Positions 22,674 to 30,769 of a stretch of 64,000 bases of DNA are shown here, piece after piece. The DNA is from an uncultured Muribaculum sp. (GTDB taxonomy: Bacteria > Bacteroidota > Bacteroidia > Bacteroidales > Muribaculaceae). A program made the translations under genes and the position numbers. The stretch is from positions 1 through 64,000 of the forward strand of contig CAJUMZ010000003.1 of the NCBI GenBank assembly GCA_910587665.1, given 5' to 3'. Position 1 is the stretch's first letter. Every line of letters starts with the position of its first letter. The notes below the pieces were generated by a model that made no database searches, was not told the origin of the DNA, and was given only the letters and a program-made list of their open reading frames with translations.

Positions 22674-24203
22674 TCAGTCGGCAAGATCGACCGCATAATA
22701 TACCTTGCGCCCGGTGGGATAGATACCGGTGATGAACATCACCTTGTCGCTATCATTGCTCTTCATGATGGCGTCATAGATCTTCTCTACATCCTCCTGG
22801 TTCTTCACGCGCGCATTATTGATATCAAGGATTATAAAGCCGTCTTTGATGCCCGCTTCCTTGAACTTGCCGTCGCGAAGCCCGATCACCTGTACTCCGG
22901 AAGTAAGCTGGTGCTCCTTAAGCTGCTCCTTGCTAAGGGGCTTGAACGCACACCCGAGCGAGGTCACATCTTTAGCCTTGGTCACCTTGGTGCCACCCTG
23001 GCTGTTGCGCAGCGTAACGTCGGTGGTATAAGCCTTGTTGTCGCGGATATACTTCACCTTTATCTTGTCGCCGGGGCGGTACTTGTTGATCGCCTCCTGC
23101 ATCTGGGCGGAATTATGCACGGGAGAGTCGCCGATAGCCACAATCACGTCATCCACCTTGATGCCGGCTTCCATGGCCGCGCCACGCTCCACAAGCTCCA
23201 TCACAATTATACCGTCATTGACCGCCGTGATGCCCTTATCCTTTATAAGCTGCGGATTCAACTCACGGAACATCACGCCAAGCACAGCCCTTTGCACCGC
23301 GCCATATTGCTTTATATCGGTCACCACCTTGGTAACGATCGAAGTCGGGATGGCAAACGAGTAACCGGCATAGTTGCCTGTCTGCGAATATATCGCCGTA
23401 TTTATACCGATCAGCTCGCCGTTGATGTTGACAAGCGCGCCACCGGAGTTACCCGGATTGACGGCGGCATCGGTCTGGATATAGCTTTCTATACCCATCG
23501 CCCTGCCGTTGGTGGCACTCGATATGCTTCTCGCCTTCGCGCTGACGATACCCGTGGTCACCGTAGAGGTGAATCCGAAAGGATTGCCCACGGCAAGCAC
23601 CCATTCCCCTACTTTAAGGGCGTCGCTGTCGCCTATAGGTATGACGGGTAGACCGTCAGCCTCTATCTTGATCAAGGCGACATCGGTCGACGGGTCGGTA
23701 CCGATCACCTTGGCATTGAAAGTTCGGTTGTCATTCAGTGTGATCTCAAGACGCTCGGCACCGTCGATCACATGATTGTTGGTCACGATATACCCGTCTT
23801 TGCTTATGATCACACCCGATCCAAGCCCAAGCTGCTGCTCCGACTTTTCTCTCTGTTCGGGTTGCTGCTGACGGCGGTTGCCGCCCGGCGACCCGAAGAA
23901 AAAGTCAAACATGTCAAAGGGCGTCGACTGGTAGCCGTTGCCATACCCGCGCGGGGTTGCATAGCTCTTGATGCTCACAACGCCGTTGATCGTGCTTTCA
24001 GCGGCATGAGTGAAGTCGGTAGGCGGTGTCACGCCATGAGCCACGGTATACAGCCCGCCGCCGGAATTGCTGTCGCCCGTAGCGACGGCAAATACCGGGG
24101 TGTCGTGCCTGTCGGCAAAAGTGTTGACGGCAACCACCGTCATCGCGGAGCTTACCATAGCCACTCCACAAGCCATTAATGCGATTTTGCTATACAAATT
24201 CAT
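22674..24203 (-). CDS. Do/DegQ-type periplasmic serine protease
   Basis: A 509-residue HtrA-family protease-chaperone for misfolded envelope proteins. A signal/anchor sequence (residues 8-28) is followed by a linker containing a Gly/Gln-rich stretch (residues 80-125), and then a trypsin-like domain with a complete triad: His144 in TNNHVIDGAE, Asp174 in DVALIKIEA, and Ser253 in NPGNSGGAL. Two PDZ domains follow (about 305-395 and 415-505), with VMELVERGAAMEAGIKVDD in the first. The length and two PDZ domains match DegP/DegQ. The gene stands alone, with its own promoter and a strong terminator. Confidence 0.94.
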   Translation of the reverse strand: MNLYSKIALMACGVAMVSSAMTVVAVNTFADRHDTPVFAVATGDSNSGGGLYTVAHGVTPPTDFTHAAESTINGVVSIKSYATPRGYGNGYQSTPFDMFDFFFGSPGGNRRQQQPEQREKSEQQLGLGSGVIISKDGYIVTNNHVIDGAERLEITLNDNRTFNAKVIGTDPSTDVALIKIEADGLPVIPIGDSDALKVGEWVLAVGNPFGFTSTVTTGIVSAKARSISSATNGRAMGIESYIQTDAAVNPGNSGGALVNINGELIGINTAIYSQTGNYAGYSFAIPTSIVTKVVTDIKQYGAVQRAVLGVMFRELNPQLIKDKGITAVNDGIIVMELVERGAAMEAGIKVDDVIVAIGDSPVHNSAQMQEAINKYRPGDKIKVKYIRDNKAYTTDVTLRNSQGGTKVTKAKDVTSLGCAFKPLSKEQLKEHQLTSGVQVIGLRDGKFKEAGIKDGFIILDINNARVKNQEDVEKIYDAIMKSNDSDKVMFITGIYPTGRKVYYAVDLAD

Positions 24204-24278
24204 AATATGAAGATTGGTATGTTAATTGTTAAATTTTAAAATTTCCAATGTTAAATTTTAACTGTTTATTCTTGGACA

Positions 24279-24286
24279 CAAAAATA
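24279..24286 (-). promoter_or_regulatory. Promoter -7 box of the protease gene
   Basis: TATTTTTG on the minus strand, 76 bp upstream of the ATG. The surrounding AT-rich DNA lacks a -33 TTG at the usual distance, so an alternative sigma factor cannot be excluded. Confidence 0.4.
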
Positions 24287-24396
24287 ACGTATTATTTTAA
24301 TCGTTGTATCATAAAAACGCGCGCCTTAAATCTATTTAATACTAATCTCCCGATTATTAAGTGAATTTGACAATAAATATGTGAAATAAGCTAAAT

Positions 24397-24437
24397 AAAA
24401 GCGGCGTTCCATACATTATTCAATGACGGAACGCCGC
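24397..24437 (-). terminator. Terminator of prs
   Basis: A 10-bp stem GCGGCGTTCC / GGAACGCCGC (arms 24401-24410 and 24428-24437) with a 17-nt loop, followed on the minus strand by TTTTATTTA. It lies 24 bp past the prs stop. Confidence 0.75.
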
Positions 24438-24460
24438 GTTATTGTAGTTGAAGAATGATC

Positions 24461-25393
24461 TTAGATAAGATACTGCGAGGAGATCGACTGATTTTCGTGA
24501 ACGCGTCGGATAGTGTCGGCAAACAGGCGTGCCACCGACAGGATGGTGCATTTCTTGCAGTCGCCCTTGTAAGGGATACTGTTGGTAAACATCATCTCCA
24601 CGATGCCGCTCTCGTTGACACGGTCGGTAGCCGGATCGCTCATTATGGCATGGGAGCAGAGGGCCCTTACGCTCTTTGCGCCTTTCTCCATCATAAGGTC
24701 GGCAGCCTTGGTTATAGTTCCGGCTGTGTCCACCATGTCGTCGATAAGGATGACATTCTTGTCTTTCACGTCACCGATCACGGTCATTGACGCCACCACG
24801 TTGGCCTTGGCGCGCTGCTTGTGACACAGCACCAAAGGCACGTCAAAATATTTCGCATAATTGTTGGCACGCTTTGCACCGCCCACATCGGGAGTGGCAA
24901 TAACCATATCGTCAAGATGCAGTGACTCAATATAGGGGATAAACACCGATGAAGCATAGAGGTGATCGACGGGGACATTGAAAAATCCCTGGATCTGGTC
25001 GGCATGGAGATCCATGGCGATCACACGGTCAACGCCGGCGGCACTCAGCAGGTCGGCAACAAGCTTGGCGGCGATTGACACACGCGGCTTGTCCTTACGG
25101 TCCTGACGGGCCCATCCGAAATAAGGCATTACAGCTATGATCGAGGCAGCCGACGCACGCTTCGCCGCGTCAATCATGAGCAGAAGCTCCATAAGATTGT
25201 CGCTGTTGGGGAATGTTGACTGCACCAAGTACACTTCACATCCGCGGATTGACTCTTCAAATGACACTTCAAACTCACCATCGGCAAAATGCTGTATGTT
25301 CATTTTGCCAAGCTCGACACCGAGATCCTTGCAGATCTCTTCTGCCATATACTGTGACTTTGTTCCGGCAAAGACCTTAAATGGAGGTAACAT
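24461..25393 (-). CDS. prs: Ribose-phosphate pyrophosphokinase
   Basis: A 310-residue PRPP synthetase, which makes PRPP from ribose-5-phosphate and ATP for nucleotide, His and Trp synthesis. Family motifs are HFADGEFEVSF (near residue 35), SANSP-loop equivalent QSTFPNSDNLMELLLMIDA, PYFGWARQDRKDKPR with the ATP-binding His/Arg region, MDLHADQIQGFF (the PRPP synthetase signature), and VILIDDMVDTAGTI (the PRPP-binding loop). The ATG at 25393 was chosen over an upstream TTG at 25429 because it gives the usual family length and because a TAACTTTG promoter box overlaps the TTG. Confidence 0.93.
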   Translation of the reverse strand: MLPPFKVFAGTKSQYMAEEICKDLGVELGKMNIQHFADGEFEVSFEESIRGCEVYLVQSTFPNSDNLMELLLMIDAAKRASAASIIAVMPYFGWARQDRKDKPRVSIAAKLVADLLSAAGVDRVIAMDLHADQIQGFFNVPVDHLYASSVFIPYIESLHLDDMVIATPDVGGAKRANNYAKYFDVPLVLCHKQRAKANVVASMTVIGDVKDKNVILIDDMVDTAGTITKAADLMMEKGAKSVRALCSHAIMSDPATDRVNESGIVEMMFTNSIPYKGDCKKCTILSVARLFADTIRRVHENQSISSQYLI

Positions 25394-25426
25394 TAAGCAA
25401 GAAATTTTAGTTTTGGAATTATTGTG

Positions 25427-25434
25427 CAAAGTTA
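25427..25434 (-). promoter_or_regulatory. Promoter -7 box of prs inside the amylase gene end
   Basis: TAACTTTG on the minus strand overlaps the last codon of the GH13 gene and lies 34 bp upstream of the prs ATG. It allows prs to be expressed independently of the amylase gene. No -33 TTG at the usual distance. Confidence 0.55.
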
Positions 25435-27186
25435 TCGCTTTTTGCCGTTATTCCTTCTATCGGAAAGCGATTTTTTATCTTGCGGCAACACATTTTTGTG
25501 CTTTATCTTCCACACCACGGCGTCATTCGGCGCCACCTCGGTCACAAACGGGCTGTCGGGAGAGAGGGTTTTCCTCATCATGTCCTTGGACAGCAGCTCG
25601 GTAGCCACACAGTCACCTTTCGGAAGGCTCAATACGTCAAAAGCGTGACCGGGGATATTGATATTGAGCTTACACGGCTCATTGCTGAAATTGACCGCTA
25701 TGACCAGAGTCTCGTCGGCATAGCTGCGTAGAAACACATACTGCCGGTGAGGATTCAGCGTCGGATTATCGTAGTTCACATACATAAGGTCAAAGAACCT
25801 GCCCGACGAAATCGCCTTTTCAGAGTTGCACATGCGCAGTATCGTGCGGTACTTGTCGCGCAGCCACCGTTCGTTTCCGGTAAGCAGGTCGTCGTTGCAC
25901 TTGCCTCCGTTGAGCCAGCGGCGCAGCGTGGGGATACTCCAGTAATCAAATATTGTGGTCCGGCCGTCATACCCGCTGAACCCCTCCGCGTCGAGAGCCT
26001 GCTCCCCAAGCTCCTGACCGGCATAGATCATCATGGGACCGGTGCTGAAAAACGCGCTTATCACCAACGAGGGTATCACAAGCGACGGATCGCCGGCATA
26101 ATACTTCGACCCGAATCGCTGCTCGTCATGGTTTTCAAGAAAGTTTAGCATATTGTCTCCTATGCCGTCGACCGTCTGCCAGCAGTGGGTGAGCTGGGCC
26201 GCCGACACATTATGGCACTGTATGCCCCTGAGGGTGTCGTAAAGATTCACCTTGTCATACAGGTAGTCAAATTGACCGTACTTGATAAAATCGCGGTAAA
26301 GCGCCACATCATATATCTCGGCGATAAATATAATGTGGGGGAAATGCTCCTTGACATTAGGGACAGCCCATTGCCAGAACTCGATAGGCACCATGTGCAC
26401 CATGTCACATCGGAATCCGTCGACGCCCTTTCCCGCCCAGTACAGCAGTATGTCACGCATCTGAAACCATGTCTTGGGGATAGGGTAGAAATGATGCGAG
26501 CCGTCGCCATAGTCCACGCCATAGTTGAGCTTCACCGTCTCATACCAGTCATTTGTGGTGGGGAAAGCGGTAAAGCAGTCATTTCCCGACGCTTTTGCCG
26601 GAAATTCGATATAGGAGTCCTTGCCCTCTCCAAGATCTATCCCGGCAGGGGCAAAAAGCTGGTGAGGGATATAATAGAAATTGTTGTTACGCTCAAAGAA
26701 TCGGTTGCGGTCGTCACCTACACCGAAATCCTCCACCCCGCGTGGCTTGGCGTCGGAAAGATACTGGCGCGACACATGATTGGGGACAAAGTCAATGATC
26801 ACGCCCATACCGTTGTCATGGGTGCGGTCGACAAGAGCCTCAAATTCATCAATTCGGTGATTGACGTCGACCGCAATGTCGGGATCGACGTCATAATAGT
26901 CTTTTATCGCATAAGGGGATCCGGCTTTTCCCTTGACCACATGCGGGTTGTCGCGGCGTATGCCGTAACGGGAATAGTCAGTCTGATTGGAATGTTCGAT
27001 AACTCCTGTATACCATACGTGGGTAACACCCAGATCCTTTATCTTTCGGAGCACTGTCGCCGTAATGTCGTTCATTTTACCCGAGCCGTTCTGCTCGATG
27101 GTGCCGTTGGGCACACAATGATCGTTCATGTTGGCAAACAATCTCGGCAGCATCTGGTAGATTACTGTTTTCTCACTGTTCATCAT
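25432..27186 (-). CDS. GH13 alpha-amylase, probably cytosolic
   Basis: A 584-residue glycoside hydrolase family 13 enzyme acting on alpha-glucans or malto-oligosaccharides. There is no signal peptide (MMNSEKTVIYQMLPRLF), so it is probably cytosolic. The barrel carries DFVPNHVSRQY (region I), GVDGFRCDMVHM with nucleophile Asp at about 261 (region II), IFIAEIYD with the acid/base Glu at about 290 (region III), and FLENHDEQRFGS with Asp at about 354 (region IV). A C-terminal beta domain follows (residues 480-570), and the tail is Lys/Arg-rich. The patatin gene ends 16 bp upstream, so the two are likely co-transcribed; the functional link between them is unclear. Confidence 0.9.
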   Translation of the reverse strand: MMNSEKTVIYQMLPRLFANMNDHCVPNGTIEQNGSGKMNDITATVLRKIKDLGVTHVWYTGVIEHSNQTDYSRYGIRRDNPHVVKGKAGSPYAIKDYYDVDPDIAVDVNHRIDEFEALVDRTHDNGMGVIIDFVPNHVSRQYLSDAKPRGVEDFGVGDDRNRFFERNNNFYYIPHQLFAPAGIDLGEGKDSYIEFPAKASGNDCFTAFPTTNDWYETVKLNYGVDYGDGSHHFYPIPKTWFQMRDILLYWAGKGVDGFRCDMVHMVPIEFWQWAVPNVKEHFPHIIFIAEIYDVALYRDFIKYGQFDYLYDKVNLYDTLRGIQCHNVSAAQLTHCWQTVDGIGDNMLNFLENHDEQRFGSKYYAGDPSLVIPSLVISAFFSTGPMMIYAGQELGEQALDAEGFSGYDGRTTIFDYWSIPTLRRWLNGGKCNDDLLTGNERWLRDKYRTILRMCNSEKAISSGRFFDLMYVNYDNPTLNPHRQYVFLRSYADETLVIAVNFSNEPCKLNINIPGHAFDVLSLPKGDCVATELLSKDMMRKTLSPDSPFVTEVAPNDAVVWKIKHKNVLPQDKKSLSDRRNNGKKR

Positions 27187-27202
27187 GTAAAGTTTAGATT
27201 CA

Positions 27203-27982
27203 CTAATTTTTCACAATTCCTGAATTTATCAGAGCTTCCTTTGTACACTTATATCCGCTCTTGAACATGCGCTCCTTCTCACGCATGTTAAACACCCGCA
27301 GGTCGGCGATAGAGTCGGTCGACACTACAAGGTCACACATATTCATGTCGCCCACGGCATTGGTACGGGCCATCAGATGGTAAGTGCGTAGCGCCACGTC
27401 GATGATAGTGCCGCTGTAGGCCTTCTGCTTGGACACGGGGCTTACATTTACCCCTATGAGGTATTCACACTCGTCTCTCACAGCCCATGAAGGCAGGTTG
27501 TGCAGCACACCGCCGTCGACATAATGCTTTCCGTCGATCTTCACCGGTTTGAAGATGATAGGCATCGCACACGAGGCCATCACCCTTTCCGTTATTATTC
27601 CCTCGCGCCATTGCACGGGAGTGCAATCGTCAAGGTCGGTGGCACATATCACGAGCGGCACACGGCAATCCTCCATGCGCTCCACCTTCAGGTTTTTCCG
27701 CAGAAACGCCTTGAAGCCATTCATTTTGAAAAAGCCGTCTTTGGGTACACTTATTTCGGCAAAATCAGAAAACTTCTGGGTGAAAAAAAGTTTCATTATC
27801 TCCAGCGGAGACAAGCCGGAGCAATAGAGTGACGCCGCGATCGACCCGGCGCTTACACCGGCGATTATGTCAGGCTTTACACCAAGCTCTTCCATTGCAT
27901 ACAAGGCCCCGACATGGGCAAAACCGCGCGCGCCTCCTCCGCTTAGCGCAACACCCAGTTTATATGGTCTCTTTTTTGACAA
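27203..27982 (-). CDS. Patatin-like phospholipase, RssA type
   Basis: A 259-residue cytosolic lipid acyl hydrolase. The oxyanion loop is LSGGGARGFAHVGAL (residues 13-27), the nucleophile Ser44 is in the GxSxG motif AGVSAGS, and the catalytic Asp is in YVDGGVLHNLP (about 158). The size and motif spacing match the RssA/YchK group of small bacterial patatins. Substrates of this group are poorly defined. It is the first gene of a probable two-gene unit with the GH13 enzyme. Confidence 0.9.
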   Translation of the reverse strand: MSKKRPYKLGVALSGGGARGFAHVGALYAMEELGVKPDIIAGVSAGSIAASLYCSGLSPLEIMKLFFTQKFSDFAEISVPKDGFFKMNGFKAFLRKNLKVERMEDCRVPLVICATDLDDCTPVQWREGIITERVMASCAMPIIFKPVKIDGKHYVDGGVLHNLPSWAVRDECEYLIGVNVSPVSKQKAYSGTIIDVALRTYHLMARTNAVGDMNMCDLVVSTDSIADLRVFNMREKERMFKSGYKCTKEALINSGIVKN

Positions 27983-28007
27983 AATATAGATGTTTTCAAT
28001 TAAAGCG

Positions 28008-28040
28008 CAAATTTATAACTTTTTCCCGACAAAAGTCCAA
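28008..28040 (-). promoter_or_regulatory. Promoter of the patatin-amylase unit
   Basis: TAAATTTG (28008-28015) on the minus strand, with TTG 22 bp upstream (28038-28040). The -7 box is 25 bp upstream of the ATG. Confidence 0.55.
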
Positions 28041-28060
28041 TCAATCCGGCTTTTTAACAG

Positions 28061-28122
28061 CCAGTCCGACCAATATATATATGCCCGACAAACTAAACCT
28101 AACTATATTATATATGGACTGG
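28061..28122. repeat. Inverted repeat after the AbiE operon
   Basis: CCAGTCC (28061-28067) and GGACTGG (28116-28122) are exact inverse copies flanking AT-rich runs that can pair partly (ATATAT). It starts 12 bp past the toxin-gene stop and could be its terminator, although no T-run follows directly. Confidence 0.4.
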
Positions 28123-28134
28123 TGAAAAGAAAAA

Positions 28135-29148
28135 TCAGCGATGTCCTCTGAAGATGCTTTCTATTTTTGCCACTCCCTCAAGTATGTCCGTGAAAGACGG
28201 AATCTTATCTTCGTAAATCATATGAGAAACCATCGTTTCATAGTCATTCTTCCATTCTTCGAGGACTTCTTCCGGTGGAACAAGACAAATGCGTTTGCGG
28301 ATGTCGGGAGTATAATCCACATCGCGCACCGAGGTGAAAATCTCCCGATGATGGCGTATGATTTCCCATAGCTCATCATTGACAATCGCTTTCTCCGCAA
28401 AGTCGGTATCCATCATCTTGTATAAGTCATACAAATGCCGTGATTTACGGTTGGCATTGCGGCATCCTTCGGTAGTAAAGAGTTCGTGTAAAAGAAAGGA
28501 TTTTTCAAGAAATGTCTTTTCGGCGACAGCTGCGACTATTTGAACTTCTGTATCTCTCGATGTCAAGTGAGGAAATTCGGTTGCCACAAATGAATCAACC
28601 AAAGCATTCGCAGTAGGCTCGAATAGGGAACGCGCACCAACCTCTAACAGCACTTCATCGCGCAGGTATGTGTTGACCTCCGGCGGTAAAACTGATTTAT
28701 AGAAGATATGAATCTGCCGAGGTTCGGGATATGTTGCATCTCCTTCACCATCGGGGTCAGCTTTCACTGTCAAAAACTTATGTAACCCGGCGTTTTCTAT
28801 CGCTGTGACCAAATCAGATGCAAGAGTATCCCTGACAAACACCGACGACGCTTTGCGCAACTTCTTTAATTGCTTCTTGGTAACATCGCCCTCTATCCCG
28901 AACATACTGCGGTCAATGGCAATGTCTATATCCTCGGAGAAACGCTGTATCACGCCCCACACCTTGCTGAGTGATGTGCCGCCCTTGAACACCATTTTAT
29001 CGGCGTAAGGTAACGAGAAAAGAATATTGAGTATCTCTGTCACCCAAAAATCTTTCTCAATGGCAGCTGCCGGAAGATGAATCCTTGTCGCAGTTTCCAT
29101 GAAAACGGCCCGGCATTGCGCTTCGGGAAAAGTCAGAAATTTATTCAT
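28135..29148 (-). CDS. AbiEii/AbiGii-family nucleotidyltransferase toxin
   Basis: A 337-residue toxin component of an AbiE-type (type IV) toxin-antitoxin system; such toxins act as nucleotidyltransferases in the cytosol and can abort phage infection. The nucleotidyltransferase core shows VFKGGTSLSKVWG (residues 53-65) and RFSEDIDIAID with the metal-binding Asp73 and Asp75. EKDFWVTEIL (31-40) is also characteristic of the family. The gene overlaps the end of the antitoxin gene by 8 bp, which indicates translational coupling. Confidence 0.9.
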   Translation of the reverse strand: MNKFLTFPEAQCRAVFMETATRIHLPAAAIEKDFWVTEILNILFSLPYADKMVFKGGTSLSKVWGVIQRFSEDIDIAIDRSMFGIEGDVTKKQLKKLRKASSVFVRDTLASDLVTAIENAGLHKFLTVKADPDGEGDATYPEPRQIHIFYKSVLPPEVNTYLRDEVLLEVGARSLFEPTANALVDSFVATEFPHLTSRDTEVQIVAAVAEKTFLEKSFLLHELFTTEGCRNANRKSRHLYDLYKMMDTDFAEKAIVNDELWEIIRHHREIFTSVRDVDYTPDIRKRICLVPPEEVLEEWKNDYETMVSHMIYEDKIPSFTDILEGVAKIESIFRGHR

Positions 29149-29746
29149 AAGCGGTCAGTATTATTTTACGAATCCATGCCGGAATAAGTGGGAAATCCCT
29201 TTTAATGGATTCAAGCGGCACAGGCTTTATTATTTTTCGTATGTGCGCAAGCTGATTTTCCGTCAACTTGTCCTCCCCGATTTCGCGCAAGGCAAAGGTA
29301 AGAAGCATAGCAAAATCATTCTGAAATGCCAGATTCTTTTTTGCCGTGTGCTTGAATTGAATGCCTCTTTCTCCATGCAATTTTACTTTCCGGGGAGAGC
29401 CGTCGGTAAGATATACCACGTTCATCGGCACTTGGGTTGACAATCCCAGTTTATTCAGTGCATATATTCCGGTGGGAACAATTCTTGCTTTATCCCTTCG
29501 GGCAATGGCTGCGGCAATTTCCTCAAAAGTAGGATGCAGGACACCTAGCCCTAAAACCTTATCAATCTTCGGATAGCAGTAGATCCCACGTGCAACCCTT
29601 ATGAGTTTTTCAGCAACAGTCAACCGTTCAAAGGCTTTTTGGACTGCCTTTGAGTCTCCATAGCTCGCATAATCAAGAGGCGAGATTATCGACCCCCTCC
29701 CGCGCTTGGCAATGCTTGTAAATATTCTATTTTCAAGCGACTGCAT
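29141..29746 (-). CDS. AbiEi-like antitoxin / regulator (DUF6088)
   Basis: A 201-residue protein of the DUF6088/AbiEi antitoxin group. The N-terminal 70 residues form a winged helix (SIAKRGRGSIISPLDYASYG, KAFERLTVAEKLIRVARGIY), the same layout used by AbiEi to bind its own promoter. The central part (KARIVPTGIYALNKLGL, VVYLTDGSPRKVKL) is the antitoxin-type domain. It precedes and overlaps the toxin gene by 8 bp. A 27-bp inverted repeat covers its promoter, consistent with negative autoregulation. Confidence 0.85.
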   Translation of the reverse strand: MQSLENRIFTSIAKRGRGSIISPLDYASYGDSKAVQKAFERLTVAEKLIRVARGIYCYPKIDKVLGLGVLHPTFEEIAAAIARRDKARIVPTGIYALNKLGLSTQVPMNVVYLTDGSPRKVKLHGERGIQFKHTAKKNLAFQNDFAMLLTFALREIGEDKLTENQLAHIRKIIKPVPLESIKRDFPLIPAWIRKIILTAYE

Positions 29747-29766
29747 CTAATTTGGATTATTTTCTC

Positions 29767-29801
29767 GTCGCAAATTTACGACATTTTTGCGACAAAGCCA
29801 A
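29767..29801 (-). promoter_or_regulatory. AbiE promoter with overlapping palindromic operator
   Basis: Promoter on the minus strand: TTG (29799-29801), 20 bp, TAAATTTG (29771-29778). Over it lies a perfect inverted repeat, GTCGCAAA (29767-29774) and TTTGCGAC (29786-29793). The left part is also a near-palindrome GTCGNAAATTTNCGAC (29767-29782). The -7 box is inside the repeat, so a bound repressor would block transcription. Confidence 0.75.
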
Positions 29802-29850
29802 ATTGATTTTCTATAAGATAAATGTGTCGATGCGGCTTAGCCCGGCAACA

Positions 29851-30450
29851 TCACAGCGGGGCGTGACCCAAGAGCCTCTTCCCTATGTCGGGAAGTGCCA
29901 TTAGCTTTCCGAAGAAATCCACAAACCGCCTCATGTATGCCTCCTCCGAATCGACCTTTTCGGTTGAGTGAAAAAGATAGTCGTTGAAGAAACTGATATT
30001 TCTCACGACATCTTTCACCGTCACCGGCTTACGGCATCGCCTGCTTGCCTCTGAAGCGATCCTCAGCAGCCTGTCGCGATCATTTTCAAGACGCTCGCCG
30101 TACATATCGGTCAATAACGTCGGACTCCCCGTCACCGCGCAGCCATGACTCGGCTTATCCTCCAGCTTGCCCGGCTCAGCCTCGGTTTCAGCGGCAGGCT
30201 CAACAAGTCGTGGCGCACAGGCATTCGCCTCTCGGCGTAGTCGTGCTTTCTCGGCGTTGCGGCGGCGCCTGTCAATCGTAGGGCGGAGAAAGTTGAATGC
30301 CACCATAAGAGCGGGCGGCAAAATTGGCTCGGTGCAGTCGGTCTGATAATCAAGGATTGCAGCGGTAAGAGCCTCGCGGTCGGCGGCATCGGGATAAAGC
30401 GCGATTGCTTCATGCCATGCCTTGTCAAATCTGGGTCGATGTGTCTTCAT
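29851..30450 (-). CDS. Hypothetical protein, phage/plasmid-type accessory protein
   Basis: A 199-residue protein that I cannot assign with confidence. The ATG at 30450 was chosen because a TATCTTTG promoter box lies at 30473-30480, inside the longer open frame. Residues 1-60 (FDKAWHEAIALYPD, ILDYQTD, PALMVAFNFLRPTIDRRRRN) resemble the small DUF6291-like proteins of Bacteroidetes mobile elements. A basic/charged helix follows, then an acidic spacer, and a helical C-terminal domain (PVTVKDVVRNISFFNDYLFHS). It is cytosolic, without a signal peptide, and lies between the AbiE locus and dnaN as a single gene. Confidence 0.65.
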   Translation of the reverse strand: MKTHRPRFDKAWHEAIALYPDAADREALTAAILDYQTDCTEPILPPALMVAFNFLRPTIDRRRRNAEKARLRREANACAPRLVEPAAETEAEPGKLEDKPSHGCAVTGSPTLLTDMYGERLENDRDRLLRIASEASRRCRKPVTVKDVVRNISFFNDYLFHSTEKVDSEEAYMRRFVDFFGKLMALPDIGKRLLGHAPL

Positions 30451-30472
30451 AGTGATAAATATTGGTGTACCG

Positions 30473-30502
30473 CAAAGATACATCGCCCAACGCCCCTCCC
30501 AA
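30473..30502 (-). promoter_or_regulatory. Promoter of the hypothetical gene
   Basis: Minus strand: TTG (30500-30502), 19 bp, TATCTTTG (30473-30480), 22 bp upstream of the chosen ATG. Confidence 0.7.
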
Positions 30503-30545
30503 TGTACAAATGGGAATTTTTTCAATGCAAATTGTAACTATTTTA

Positions 30546-30590
30546 CGCCATTCGGTAATTTGGCGCGATTCTGTTCGGTGATTTGGCGCG
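30546..30590. repeat. Two 17-bp direct repeats upstream of dnaN
   Basis: TTCGGTAATTTGGCGCG (30551-30567) and TTCGGTGATTTGGCGCG (30574-30590) differ by one base and have a 23-bp period. The first copy is also flanked by CGCCA/TGGCG inverted arms (30546-30550, 30561-30565). They lie in the 319-bp gap between the hypothetical gene and dnaN; apart from two promoters nothing else is seen in this gap. Confidence 0.55.
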
Positions 30591-30700
30591 CGGAGAAAAA
30601 AGGGTTTGATACAGCACAATCTAAAAGAATAGTTTATCCCACGGCTTTGACCGTCGGCAAGCACTTGTTTATCAAAAGCATAAAAAGATAATTGGCAAAA

Positions 30701-30734
30701 TTTGGTATTGTGTGAGAATAAATTGCTATTTTTG
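30701..30734 (+). promoter_or_regulatory. Promoter of dnaN cluster
   Basis: TTTG (30701-30704), 22 bp, TATTTTTG (30727-30734), 35 bp upstream of the dnaN ATG. The spacing is slightly long for the consensus. Confidence 0.55.
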
Positions 30735-30769
30735 TAGGTTAGAAAGAAAAATCAAAATCATATATAATC

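Noticed and set aside
25393..25429. TTG at 25429 as start of prs.
   Set aside because: It overlaps a TAACTTTG promoter box and adds 12 residues absent from the family; the ATG at 25393 gives the expected length.
28061..28122. Possible mobile-element end or attachment site at the CCAGTCC/GGACTGG inverted repeat.
   Set aside because: No transposase or integrase nearby and no target duplication; a hairpin after the toxin gene is the simpler reading.
30620..30640. A DnaA-box-like TTATCCCAC upstream of dnaN and next to the direct repeats, suggesting an origin.
   Set aside because: It differs from the TTATNCACA consensus, no cluster of boxes was seen, and no dnaA gene is present.
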